Shown here: in pieces, positions 29,023 through 36,144 of the stretch
How positions within the stretch are numbered: the stretch's first letter is position 1
Layout: every line of letters begins with the position of its first letter
Made by a program: the position numbers and the translations under genes
Notes under the pieces: model-generated
Database searches by the model: none
Told to the model about the DNA's origin: nothing
What the model saw: the letters and a program-made list of their open reading frames with translations, nothing else
From: Clostridiales bacterium
GTDB taxonomy: Bacteria > Bacillota > Clostridia > Lachnospirales > Lachnospiraceae
Direction of reading: 5' to 3'
Length of the DNA stretch: 39,721 bases
Assembly (NCBI GenBank): GCA_022778745.1
Contig: JALFSR010000108.1
Location: 1-39,721, forward strand

Positions 29023-30012
29023 TTATAATGTCAGTGTTGAGGATATATTTTTCTGTGTTTCAAGTTCCTTTTGGATACGAGATTGACGATATGCGGATTT
29101 CATAATATTGGGTGTAGACCATCCGCCCATTTTCATAATATCCGCCTCTGAATATCCGGCTTGTGAAAGCTCTGTTACCATATACGCCCTGAAATCATGG
29201 AATCTAAATCGCTCAATGCCAAGTCTGTCCTGTACATGTTTAAGATTATCGTACAGTCTGGAAGGGTGCCCGTTAAAAGCATAACCTTGTTTTCTTATTA
29301 AATCAGCAAGCTCATTATCAATGTATATGGCCCTTTGAGAATCGGTCGTTTTGGGATATGGCTTGATTACCCACTTTTTTTCGCCGTTATAGACCTTATC
29401 TTTGTTTATGGTAAGAATATTATCATCAGATATATCAAGGGCTGTTATCGCGCAAATTTCGCCCCTTCTTAAGCCGTATACGGCAAGGCGATAAGGAATA
29501 TAATATCTTGTATCCTTAACCTCGTCTAAAACTGCCTTTATATCATCCCTTAATGGAACTGTTTTTTGTTTCTTGATTTTCTGAGGCAATTTGGTATGTA
29601 GCATTAAATTAGGGCGATACATTTTAATAACAGCTGATATGAATGCATGATTGTTACGAACTGTCTTAGGACTTTTGTTTTTGGCAATTATATTTATTTC
29701 TGTCTGTACATCAGCCTGAGTAATATCTTTAAGTTGTTTTCGCTTAAATTCACTACTTAACTTATCTAATATAAATCCATACGAACGAAGTGTTGATGGT
29801 GACAATATATTATCCTGTATTTGCATATACTTTTTAGCATAATATTCAAAAGTACCCTTTGGTGTATCGTCTTTTGGCTGCTCACGCATTAAGCGCGACA
29901 ATTCGCGTTTTATCTCACTTTGCTTTGGCTCGTGATCAAAAGTCATGGTGTACTTTATACAATTAATCATTTTTCGTACTCGGAACTGATTCCCTACTTT
30001 TTCTATTTTCAT
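29023..30012 (-). CDS. int: Tyrosine integrase
   Basis: 329 aa. Residues 1-50 are an arm-binding-like strand domain, 50-140 the SAM-like core-binding domain, 155-329 the catalytic domain with R182 (GLRRGE), H272-x2-R275 (FHDFRAYM), W298 (GGW) and nucleophile Y308 (SAYRQ): all needed residues are present. AAGGGA upstream. It inserts the phage at a tRNA gene through the attP directly after its stop. Minus strand with the repressor, as usual. Confidence 0.93.
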   Translation of the reverse strand: MKIEKVGNQFRVRKMINCIKYTMTFDHEPKQSEIKRELSRLMREQPKDDTPKGTFEYYAKKYMQIQDNILSPSTLRSYGFILDKLSSEFKRKQLKDITQADVQTEINIIAKNKSPKTVRNNHAFISAVIKMYRPNLMLHTKLPQKIKKQKTVPLRDDIKAVLDEVKDTRYYIPYRLAVYGLRRGEICAITALDISDDNILTINKDKVYNGEKKWVIKPYPKTTDSQRAIYIDNELADLIRKQGYAFNGHPSRLYDNLKHVQDRLGIERFRFHDFRAYMVTELSQAGYSEADIMKMGGWSTPNIMKSAYRQSRIQKELETQKNISSTLTL

Positions 30013-30133
30013 ATAATTATCCCTTAAAATGTGACGAAGTTAGTGATTTATTTTTGTAAATTTTTATATAATCAATTTCATTAAAATGAATGCATGTTCT
30101 AGTATGATGAACATTGCAAAAGGGAGAAGACAA

Positions 30134-30259
30134 ATGGAAGAAAAGAAAAACACAATAATTAATTTAATCAAGGAAGTTGACAACCCAGATATTATCAATT
30201 ATCTGTTAGACTTCGCCAAAGACTTTATAGCAGCTTTTAATTCACAAAAGAGCGCATAA
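30134..30259 (+). CDS. Microprotein antisense to the repressor end (41 aa)
   Basis: ATG at 30134 has AAGGGAGAAGA upstream and encodes MEEKKNTIINLIKEVDNPDI, then NYLLDFAKDFI. Its last 23 bases overlap the repressor's 3' end on the other strand. The peptide looks like the repressor's own C-terminal helices: TIINLIKEVD ... YLLDFAKDFI against TIIEIISLLD ... VLNFMRSFV (residues 79-106). It could pair with the repressor and act as an antirepressor; that is a hypothesis. An inverted repeat ATGTTC-N9-GAACAT lies just upstream. Confidence 0.65.
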   Translation: MEEKKNTIINLIKEVDNPDIINYLLDFAKDFIAAFNSQKSA

Positions 30260-30560
30260 AGTTCAAAACTGATTGTCGTTGCTCTGGTGTCATTTTGTCT
30301 AATAATGATATTATTTCTATAATAGTTTTATCATACGTTGGAACACTTTGAGCATCACTATCATCCCAACCCATTAATTGGGCGGGAGAGCAGTGAAACA
30401 CATCTGCAAAAGCTTTTATTTTAGTTTGTGATAAATCAACCTTTCCCGCCTCAATCTTTGCAATCATACTTTTATCTGAATAACCCATCCGTTTAGCCAA
30501 GTCTGATTGAGTCCATGAATATTCCAAGCGTTTTAAGCGTATATTCTCATATAATTTCAT
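30237..30560 (-). CDS. CI-like XRE repressor (107 aa)
   Basis: Residues 6-62 hold the XRE fold (IRLKRLEYSWTQSDLAKRMGYSDKSMIAKIEAGK), residues 78-107 a helical tail (TIIEIISLLDKMTPEQRQSV) likely for oligomerisation. No peptidase domain, so it is not self-cleaving in the LexA manner. GGAGGTG upstream; promoter TTGAAA-N17-TAGAAT at 30583-30611 on its strand. It faces the Cro-like gene across a 141-bp operator region and should maintain lysogeny. Confidence 0.85.
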   Translation of the reverse strand: MKLYENIRLKRLEYSWTQSDLAKRMGYSDKSMIAKIEAGKVDLSQTKIKAFADVFHCSPAQLMGWDDSDAQSVPTYDKTIIEIISLLDKMTPEQRQSVLNFMRSFVN

Positions 30561-30582
30561 ACATAATCACCTCCGTAACCTA

Positions 30583-30611
30583 ATTCTAAAATAGAATGTA
30601 AAAATTTTCAA
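30583..30611 (-). promoter_or_regulatory. Repressor promoter
   Basis: On the minus strand TTGAAA (30606-30611), 17 bases, TAGAAT (30583-30588). The -10 lies in a dyad ATTCTA-AAA-TAGAAT (30583-30597) that could be a binding site. It drives the repressor gene and perhaps int. Confidence 0.7.
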
Positions 30612-30619
30612 CAAAAGTG

Positions 30620-30648
30620 TTGCATTTAATTCCACCTTGTGTTATATT
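30620..30648 (+). promoter_or_regulatory. Early (lytic) promoter
   Basis: TTGCAT (30620-30625), 17 bases, TATATT (30643-30648), heading into the Cro-like gene and the early block. It overlaps an imperfect operator at 30619-30635, so repressor binding would cover the -35. Confidence 0.75.
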
Positions 30649-30654
30649 CACATT

Positions 30655-30671
30655 GTTGAATCTAATTCAAC
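30655..30671. promoter_or_regulatory. Operator 1: perfect 17-bp palindrome (with variants at 30619 and 30909)
   Basis: GTTGAATCTAATTCAAC is a perfect dyad with 7-bp arms and a 3-bp centre, just downstream of the early -10. The variant at 30619-30635 (GTTGCATTTAATTCCAC) matches 14 of 17 and covers the -35. Both are placed as CI/Cro operators. Confidence 0.8.
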
Positions 30672-30701
30672 CGCAAAATATTGTAGAGAGGAGAAGAGTA
30701 T

Positions 30702-30908
30702 ATGACAGATTTTGTATTGTTACAAAAATACATTGATGATTCTGGACTGCCAATTGCCACAATAGCCACTAAAACAGGCATTAAGCGAGAAACTATTTAC
30801 AATAGATTTAAGGGCGTTGGAGAGTTCACTGCATCAGAGATGACTGCGTTATGTAAGGTTTTGCGTATTAACAAATCAGAGCGTGAAAAGATTTTTTTTA
30901 AGATGTAG
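30702..30908 (+). CDS. Cro-like HTH protein (68 aa)
   Basis: A small HTH (LPIATIATKTGIKRETIYNRFKGVGEF, residues 16-42) with a short helical tail. It is first on the early transcript and divergent from the repressor, the usual place of Cro. GAGAGGAGAAG upstream. It should compete for the 17-bp operators and shut off the repressor. Confidence 0.8.
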   Translation: MTDFVLLQKYIDDSGLPIATIATKTGIKRETIYNRFKGVGEFTASEMTALCKVLRINKSEREKIFFKM

Positions 30909-30925
30909 GTTGAATTAAATGCAAC
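30909..30925. promoter_or_regulatory. Operator 3 behind the Cro-like gene
   Basis: GTTGAATTAAATGCAAC matches the perfect operator at 14 of 17 positions and starts on the base after the Cro-like gene's stop. It could block transcription further into the early block or allow looping to the sites at 30619 and 30655. Confidence 0.6.
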
Positions 30926-30957
30926 CTCAAAGACCAATATTGGGAAAGAAGGTGAAA

Positions 30958-31167
30958 ATGGCAAAAGTAATTCTAACAAAGGAATCAAGATTGGCTGACA
31001 GAATCTTAAGATGTTTGCCAAAGAAAAGTCAAGTTGCCGCTGAGCTTGGAATATCGAGACAGGCATACGGTTATAGGTTCTCAGAGGTTTATCCGAGAAC
31101 CTTCCCGGAGTTTATTAAGATGTTAGACCTTGCGGGTTATGAAATTAGAGAGAAAGGAGAGCCTTGA
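30958..31167 (+). CDS. Second HTH protein of the early block (69 aa)
   Basis: ATG 30958 follows AAGGTGAAA; the longer frame from 30919 would begin inside the operator and lacks a ribosome site. Residues 20-50 read as HTH (KKSQVAAELGISRQAYGYRFSEVY). A likely second DNA-binding regulator (CII-like or excisionase-like by position). Its stop overlaps the next ATG. Confidence 0.65.
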   Translation: MAKVILTKESRLADRILRCLPKKSQVAAELGISRQAYGYRFSEVYPRTFPEFIKMLDLAGYEIREKGEP

Positions 31168-32111
31168 TGCAATTAATCGAACTTCAACTAAACGAAAAAG
31201 AGTTCAGACGATTTGAAAGAGTCTGTCGTAAACGCATAGAAAAACGCGGACTTACTTTTGTAAAAGTAGCCGAGGATATTGGTGTCTCAAAAAAATCTCT
31301 GTACAACTTTTTCGGAGACCACAGGCACAGCAAGTCAAAGTATATTGCTGCTAAACTAGCAAACTATCTTGAACTTAAACCGGAAGATTGGTATGTAAGA
31401 CCGGAAATGTTAAAGACTAAGGCTGATAAAAGAAATGTTTCTACGGCGAATCCAAGATACGTTAAGAAGAAGCCAAAGAAGAAGACAGTAATGCGGCGCG
31501 ATATTTTAGGGCGTTGGTATAAAGTCACATTACTTTTAGCGGCTGCTCTGATTCTGTGGGGGACAAATGCAAGAGCAAAAGAAGCTACTGACCATGTAAA
31601 AAGGGAATATCCAAAGTACGAACAGAGTAAGGAAGAAATATATAACGAGGTGTTTGGAATTGAATATAACAATGATTTCACGCCTGGATATTACGATGCT
31701 TATGTTATTGAAGAGATTGATATTAGCCCTGACGAGCAGATAAAAATCAAGAATATATGCGAAAGTAAGGGACTTAAATTTGGTTTGGTTATGGCACTTA
31801 TTGAGGTTGAAAGTGGATATGATCGAGAAGCTGTTAATAGTAGCAATACTTGTTTTGGAGCTTGTCAGCTTAATACAACTTATCACGACATTGAAAATCC
31901 TTATGACCTACTTAGCAACGTCGATGTAGCCACCACTTATTTGAAGTCACTTATTGACGAGGGAAATGGCATTTACTGGGCACTTGATAAATATCACGGC
32001 GACAGTTGTGCTGATAGTAATTTGCGTAATAACGTCGAGAGTTATTATGCATCATACATTATTGAAAGGGGGGAGCAAATTGAACAAGAACTTGACACAG
32101 GAGTCTACTAA
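31167..32111 (+). CDS. HTH-membrane anchor-lytic transglycosylase fusion (314 aa)
   Basis: Residues 25-75 are an HTH (TFVKVAEDIGVSKKSLYNFF). Residues 96-118 are strongly basic, 119-132 hydrophobic (KVTLLLAAALILWG) followed by T-N-A-R-A, a possible signal-peptidase site. Residues 195-285 match SLT-type lytic transglycosylases: ALIEVESGYD with probable catalytic E215, GACQLN (for GLMQL), N-V-D-V-A-T-T-Y-L and ALDKYHGD. ATG 31491 (codon 109) would give a secreted or anchored enzyme alone. I chose ATG 31167 over TTG 31164 for its spacing from AAGGAG. The pairing in an early operon is unusual. Confidence 0.8.
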   Translation: MQLIELQLNEKEFRRFERVCRKRIEKRGLTFVKVAEDIGVSKKSLYNFFGDHRHSKSKYIAAKLANYLELKPEDWYVRPEMLKTKADKRNVSTANPRYVKKKPKKKTVMRRDILGRWYKVTLLLAAALILWGTNARAKEATDHVKREYPKYEQSKEEIYNEVFGIEYNNDFTPGYYDAYVIEEIDISPDEQIKIKNICESKGLKFGLVMALIEVESGYDREAVNSSNTCFGACQLNTTYHDIENPYDLLSNVDVATTYLKSLIDEGNGIYWALDKYHGDSCADSNLRNNVESYYASYIIERGEQIEQELDTGVY

Positions 32112-32358
32112 CATTTTATCTGCCATGGAAGTAAATGAAATTGCTACAAGGACAAAAGCTATGTCTTTGAGCGAAAAACGAGTAGTACTAATGAACCTGC
32201 CGACAAATATGATTCTATCTGAAATCGAGCGCAGAGATGCAAGGGTTAAGGAACAGCTTAGCGACATCTTTAATATTTTGAATTGTTGTGGTGAGCAGAT
32301 GACATTGTTAGAGATTCAGGAAGTGCTTAGGAACTGCAAAGAGATATTAAAACATTAA
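32080..32358 (+). CDS. Early phage protein, unknown (92 aa)
   Basis: TTG start at 32080 with GGGGGGAG seven bases upstream; a longer frame would overlap the transglycosylase by over 150 bases. Helical and charged (TRTKAMSLSEKRVVLMNL ... ILNCCGEQMTLLEIQEVL). No motif recognised. Overlaps the previous gene by 32 bases. Confidence 0.55.
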   Translation: MNKNLTQESTNILSAMEVNEIATRTKAMSLSEKRVVLMNLPTNMILSEIERRDARVKEQLSDIFNILNCCGEQMTLLEIQEVLRNCKEILKH

Positions 32359-32360
32359 AA

Positions 32361-32410
32361 GGGCCGGCATAAACCGACCCGAGCAACAACGAAAGCACTC
32401 ACCAAGTGAG
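32361..32410. repeat. Two short hairpins in the early transcript
   Basis: GGGCCGG (32361-32367) pairs with CCGACCC (32374-32380) with one mismatch, and CTCAC-CAA-GTGAG forms a tight hairpin at 32398-32410. No T-run, so not a typical terminator. They separate the regulator/lytic-transglycosylase block from the recombination block. Confidence 0.4.
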
Positions 32411-32449
32411 CACATTTATATTTTAACCAAGAATAAGAGGATTGTAAAT

Positions 32450-32677
32450 ATGGAGTTTATAAGAGTAGGTAAACGGCAAGTTCTAGATTGCGGGTGTACT
32501 ATACAGGTCGGCGATGAATATATCGAAAGCCATATGAAAGTAGTGGATAGGTTTGGTTTTACTAAGCAGATATCAGTTACAAGTTGTCCGAATGAAATCC
32601 ATAAAATGACCGCATTATATACAGAACTATCGCCTTATATTACGGATATCAAAAAGAAAGGAAAATTTAATGAGTGA
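32450..32677 (+). CDS. Small protein before RecT (75 aa)
   Basis: Preceded by AAGAGGA. Beta-rich with two cysteines in VLDCGCTIQVG and one in VTSCPNEIHK, possibly one metal site. The end overlaps RecT by eight bases, so translation is coupled. No family recognised; context suggests a recombination accessory. Confidence 0.6.
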   Translation: MEFIRVGKRQVLDCGCTIQVGDEYIESHMKVVDRFGFTKQISVTSCPNEIHKMTALYTELSPYITDIKKKGKFNE

Positions 32678-33455
32678 GTTAGTTGTACAAGAGAAAAATG
32701 AAATCAAGGCAAAATTATCGGATAGTCTTATGGATAAGCTTGTGTCTATTGAAGCTGCCCTACCTAAGGACTTTAACAAAACGCGCTTTGTGCAGAACGC
32801 AATCGCGGTACTAAACGATAAACCTGAGCTTGCTAAAATCAATCAGCAAATGCTTATCCAGGGTCTGGTAAAAGGGGCTTATTTAGGTTTAGATTTTTTA
32901 GCTGACGAGTGTTATTTAATACCATACGGACAGTCAATTGAGTTTCAGACTAGTTATAGGGGTGAAATAAAAATTGCAAAGAAGTATTCTATCCGACCGG
33001 TATTAGATATCTATGCAAAGGTGGTTAGGGAAGGAGACATCTTCGAAGAGAAGATTATTGACGGAGAGCAATCAATTAATTTTTCGCCTTTGCCTTTTAA
33101 TGGTGGAGATATTATAGGTGCGTTTGCAGTAGTTACATATAAGGACGGAGGAATGCAGTATGAAGCAATGTCGGTAAGCGATATAAACGCAGTTCGCTCC
33201 AACTATTCAAAAATGGCAAATGGTAAAGCCTGGAAAAACTCTTTTGACCAAATGTGTATAAAAACCGTATTAAGAAGACTTTGCAAATACATTGAAATAG
33301 ATTTTGAAAGTGTAGAGGCAAGGCTTGCATGGGATGAAAGTAGCGATCTGGACAAGAACCGAGTTAATAAGCCCGTATCTGATGCAGTTGTAAACGTATT
33401 CGACACAGTTGTTGAGGAAGACGGAAGTATAACAGAGGTACCTGCTAATGAGTGA
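32670..33455 (+). CDS. recT: RecT-family single-strand annealing protein
   Basis: 261 aa. Core features of RecT: FVQNAIAVLNDKPELAKIN, then LAD-ECYLIPYGQSIEFQTS-YRGEIKIAKKY, and the C-terminal VKTVLRRL-like KTVLRRLCKYIEID. It anneals complementary single strands during phage recombination, working with the nuclease next door. AAGGAAAATTTA ribosome site. Confidence 0.9.
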   Translation: MSELVVQEKNEIKAKLSDSLMDKLVSIEAALPKDFNKTRFVQNAIAVLNDKPELAKINQQMLIQGLVKGAYLGLDFLADECYLIPYGQSIEFQTSYRGEIKIAKKYSIRPVLDIYAKVVREGDIFEEKIIDGEQSINFSPLPFNGGDIIGAFAVVTYKDGGMQYEAMSVSDINAVRSNYSKMANGKAWKNSFDQMCIKTVLRRLCKYIEIDFESVEARLAWDESSDLDKNRVNKPVSDAVVNVFDTVVEEDGSITEVPANE

Positions 33456-34257
33456 CGAGTTTGTTTTAACAAAAGATAACTATTATAGCAAAGAGGCTAA
33501 TGATATATACTGTTCGTTTCATGATTTTTTGAATTGTATCGGATATATGGAAGTCAGAGGATGTGAAGCACGTTATATTGCTATGCGCAAGGGTGAGTGG
33601 CAGGAAGAAAAAACCTTACCAATGTTAGTAGGTAGTTATTGCGATTCTTTTTACGAGGGAACACTTGATGATTTCAAAAAGAGTAATCCAGAGATTTTTA
33701 CTCAGAAGGGCGAATTAAAAGCTCCTTATAAGCAAGCTGAAAAAATGATAGCAAGAACCCTTGAAGATGAGTTGTTTCAGCAAGCAATGTCAGGAAAAAA
33801 ACAGGAAATAATGACAGGTTATTGGGCGGGTGCGAATTGGAAAATAAAAATGGACTCATATATGGAGCACAAATTTATTACCGATTTTAAGACAGTCTCT
33901 GATTTACATAGGGCGTGGAAAATTCGTGATTACGGGTATGCAACCTTTATAGAAGCTTATTTTTATACAGGACAATTAGCTTTATATCAAAAAATAGTTG
34001 AGATTAATACCGGAGAAAAACTTGCTTGTTATATAGCAGCCGTAAGTAAGAGCGATAATCCAGAGATTGCTGTTATAAACATACCTCAAAACATATTAGA
34101 CCATGCGCTAAATTATATTGAGATGAATATGAATAGTTATTTATCCATACGGAACGGAGAAAGCGAACCGATTAGATGCGAGTCGTGTCCGTACTGCATA
34201 AGGACAAGAAAACTAACTGCACCAATAGGAATAGAGGATTTGTTATGGGAACAATAA
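33448..34257 (+). CDS. PD-(D/E)XK exonuclease (RecE-like) with Cys cluster
   Basis: 269 aa. Nuclease signature: E120, D136 (KIKMDSY), D146-F-K148 (FITDFKT) and the Q-x3-Y helix (GQLALYQ, 176-181). The C-terminus has C244-x2-C247-x2-C250, with upstream cysteines at 22, 30, 39 that could complete a Fe-S site as in AddB or Cas4-type nucleases; this is a suggestion. It should resect DNA ends to feed RecT. Overlaps RecT (ATGAGTGA). Confidence 0.8.
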   Translation: MSDEFVLTKDNYYSKEANDIYCSFHDFLNCIGYMEVRGCEARYIAMRKGEWQEEKTLPMLVGSYCDSFYEGTLDDFKKSNPEIFTQKGELKAPYKQAEKMIARTLEDELFQQAMSGKKQEIMTGYWAGANWKIKMDSYMEHKFITDFKTVSDLHRAWKIRDYGYATFIEAYFYTGQLALYQKIVEINTGEKLACYIAAVSKSDNPEIAVINIPQNILDHALNYIEMNMNSYLSIRNGESEPIRCESCPYCIRTRKLTAPIGIEDLLWEQ

Positions 34258-34508
34258 CTGATTATGAGAAATTATGTGCTGTTTGCAATAGACCTAGTGA
34301 TAATATGCATCATTTGGTATTTGGCAGGGGACTCAGAAAATTAGCCGACGAGGACGGACTTGTAATACCACTATGTATAAGATGCCATAACGAAATACAT
34401 AGCAGTACTGCTGCTAGCAAACTAAGTAGAATATGTGGGCAATTAGCCTATGAGAAGACGCATAGCAGACAGGATTTCATAAAACGATATGGAAGGAGCT
34501 ATATATGA
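34245..34508 (+). CDS. HNH-type nuclease (Ref-like candidate) (87 aa)
   Basis: Residues 10-54: C-A-V-C ... M-H-H-L-V ... L-C-I-R-C-H-N-E-I-H, a compact HNH with structural zinc. ATG 34245 lies inside the end of the previous gene and is preferred to an upstream start 23 codons earlier in that gene. In recombination clusters such proteins act as structure-specific or RecA-dependent nucleases; the exact family is not certain. Confidence 0.7.
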   Translation: MGTITDYEKLCAVCNRPSDNMHHLVFGRGLRKLADEDGLVIPLCIRCHNEIHSSTAASKLSRICGQLAYEKTHSRQDFIKRYGRSYI

Positions 34509-34915
34509 ATATATTTACAGTAAATGGAGCTCATTATAAAAGTAATTGTTTGCCGGGGCTTAATGATCTTCTTAGAGAAGCAGAACGACATCCAATAGCC
34601 TATAACCGCCTTAAAAAGGAAATGGAGACAATAATTATCAGCTGTATAAGGCGAGATTTAAGAGGTTGGAAACCAAACGGATTATGTCAGTTAAATATTG
34701 TTTATGGCGAGAAATCTAAGGGTAATAGGCGAGATTATGATAATGTTGTCGCGGCGGCAAGAAAACTAATAAATGATGCATTAGTCAAGTCTGGAACACT
34801 TAAGGATGATAATCCTAGTTATCTTTTGTACGGCAAAAATAAATTTATGTATACGGACGAGGTTTTTGTAAGAGTAGAAATCGAGGTGTTAAATGACGCA
34901 GATAGAAGCAATTAG
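34505..34915 (+). CDS. rusA: RusA-family Holliday junction resolvase
   Basis: 136 aa. Catalytic pattern R-D77-Y-D79-N80 ... K87 ... D91 and D101-D102 (KSGTLKDDNP) matches RusA. It cleaves four-way junctions left by phage recombination or replication before packaging. AAGGAGCTATAT upstream; the stop of the previous gene overlaps the ATG. Confidence 0.85.
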   Translation: MNIFTVNGAHYKSNCLPGLNDLLREAERHPIAYNRLKKEMETIIISCIRRDLRGWKPNGLCQLNIVYGEKSKGNRRDYDNVVAAARKLINDALVKSGTLKDDNPSYLLYGKNKFMYTDEVFVRVEIEVLNDADRSN

Positions 34916-35108
34916 TAAATATATTGATGATTTTGGAAGCATTAGCCCCATTGAAGCATTTAGCGATTTGGGAATAACCAAGCTTGCAACCCGAATCAGT
35001 GAAATGATAAGGGACGGCGCAAAGATTAATAAAAGAGTCGAGTTGACAACCACTCGTTATGGAAAAAAGACGCATTATACACGTTATTCATGGGAAAGGA
35101 GAAATTAA
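34893..35108 (+). CDS. HTH_39-like small DNA-binding protein (71 aa)
   Basis: Sequence MTQIEAISKYIDDFGSISPI, then EAFSDLGITKLATRISEMIRDG, then a C-terminal wing VELTTTRYGKKTHYTRYSW. This is the phage HTH_39 pattern (MTQ-x-xxIxxYLxxxGSITxxEAxxxLGIxRLAxRIxxLR). Likely controls early gene expression or replication. It overlaps rusA by 23 bases and the next gene by one. Confidence 0.8.
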   Translation: MTQIEAISKYIDDFGSISPIEAFSDLGITKLATRISEMIRDGAKINKRVELTTTRYGKKTHYTRYSWERRN

Positions 35109-35335
35109 TGAAAGTAATAAGAGAAACAATAACAAAGGTTATGATTGACGATGAAAACGAGCTTGTTGTGAATAACACATATATTTTTATCGCAAATAAC
35201 GCTGTTTATATTGGCAAGTTTTTGGGCGTTACGCAGAAGGGCGGACTACAGTTTTCGTATGAGCTTGATAAGGGTGGAAGAGTTAATTATGTCGTAATGC
35301 CAAAGAGTATAAAGGATGTGAAGATTGTTGAATGA
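35108..35335 (+). CDS. Small beta-barrel protein, unknown (75 aa)
   Basis: ATG 35108 overlaps the previous stop (TAATG) and has AAAGGAG upstream. Strands TYIFIANNAVYIGKFLGVTQ and GGLQFSYELDKGG suggest an SH3-like barrel. No family recognised. It shares four bases with the replication gene. Confidence 0.6.
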   Translation: MKVIRETITKVMIDDENELVVNNTYIFIANNAVYIGKFLGVTQKGGLQFSYELDKGGRVNYVVMPKSIKDVKIVE

Positions 35336-36144
35336 ATCAAGGATATATAAAGCTGCATAGACAACTACAGGATTGTTGGATATGGAAAAAAGGACCTTTT
35401 TCAGAAGGTCAAGCCTGGGTCGACTTATTGTTATTAGCAAATCATAAGGATGTAAAAATGGTTATTGGCGGAGAGTTAACTTCTGTAAGCCGAGGCTCAT
35501 ATCATACAAGCATTGTTAGTTTATCAGAGCGTTGGAAGTGGAGCAGACCAAGGGTAAAACGTTTTCTAACTTTACTCGAACGTGACAACATGTTGACACA
35601 AAAGTGTACACCCTATGGTACAACCTTAACCATTGTAAATTATGGGGTTTTCCAAGATGTAGGTACAGCCTCTGTTACAACTAACGTGCAACCATCGTTC
35701 AGCGAGCGTGCACCCTACGTTACACAAACAATAAATGTAAAGAATGATAAGAATGATAATAATATAAATAATAATGTGAAGCATGAACGGAAAAAAGATA
35801 TTTCGGAAGTTATAAATTACTTAAACAAAACTGCTGAGAAGAATTTCAAACAGGGTGTTGATGCGACAGTAAAAATGATTAATGCACGTTTTGAAGATGG
35901 ATATAGTTTTGATGATTTTGTTAAAGTCATTGATTGCAAAGTATCCGACTGGAAAGACAATCCTGATATGAATAAATATCTCAGACCTAGCACATTATTT
36001 AGACCGGGCAATTTTGAAAACTATCTTAACGAAAGCAAGGGAAATAAGTATGAGCGAATTAAGAGAGAGGGTAGAGGACTTCTTATCGACAGTGAATATA
36101 GAGCCGGACTCAAAGAGCAAACAGGAAGACTCGATTTCCAATAA
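35332..36144 (+). CDS. Replication initiator / replisome organizer (270 aa)
   Basis: N-terminal winged-helix region (residues 1-115: YIKLHRQLQDCWIWKKGPFSEGQAWVDLLLLANH ... GSYHTSIVSLSERWKWS), a variable linker (116-150), then the conserved phage C-terminal domain (IINYLNKTAEKNFK ... FRPGNFENYLN, about 155-240). This is the usual build of Firmicutes phage origin-binding proteins. It should bind the origin, which I place within its linker-coding DNA, and recruit the DnaC-like partner at 36050. Confidence 0.85.
   Translation: MNQGYIKLHRQLQDCWIWKKGPFSEGQAWVDLLLLANHKDVKMVIGGELTSVSRGSYHTSIVSLSERWKWSRPRVKRFLTLLERDNMLTQKCTPYGTTLTIVNYGVFQDVGTASVTTNVQPSFSERAPYVTQTINVKNDKNDNNINNNVKHERKKDISEVINYLNKTAEKNFKQGVDATVKMINARFEDGYSFDDFVKVIDCKVSDWKDNPDMNKYLRPSTLFRPGNFENYLNESKGNKYERIKREGRGLLIDSEYRAGLKEQTGRLDFQ
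35603..35780. other. Candidate replication origin: three iterons and an AT-rich unwinding region
   Basis: Iterons AGTGTACACCCTATGGTACA (35603), AACGTGCAACCATCGTTCAG (35683) and AGCGTGCACCCTACGTTACA (35705) share a GTGCACCCTA-CGTT core; the first and third match at 16 of 20 positions. The second and third start 22 bp apart, two helical turns. About 55 bp of nearly pure A/T with TAATAATATAAATAATAAT follow. This is the classic order for a phage origin inside its initiator gene. Confidence 0.6.

Noticed and set aside
30919-30957. Upstream start of the second HTH gene at 30919
   Set aside because: It overlaps the third operator and has no ribosome site, while ATG 30958 follows AAGGTGAAA.
31954-32079. 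N-terminal extension of the gene at 32080 with a membrane-like segment
   Set aside because: It lies wholly within the transglycosylase gene in another frame; the TTG at 32080 has a strong GGGGGGAG site.
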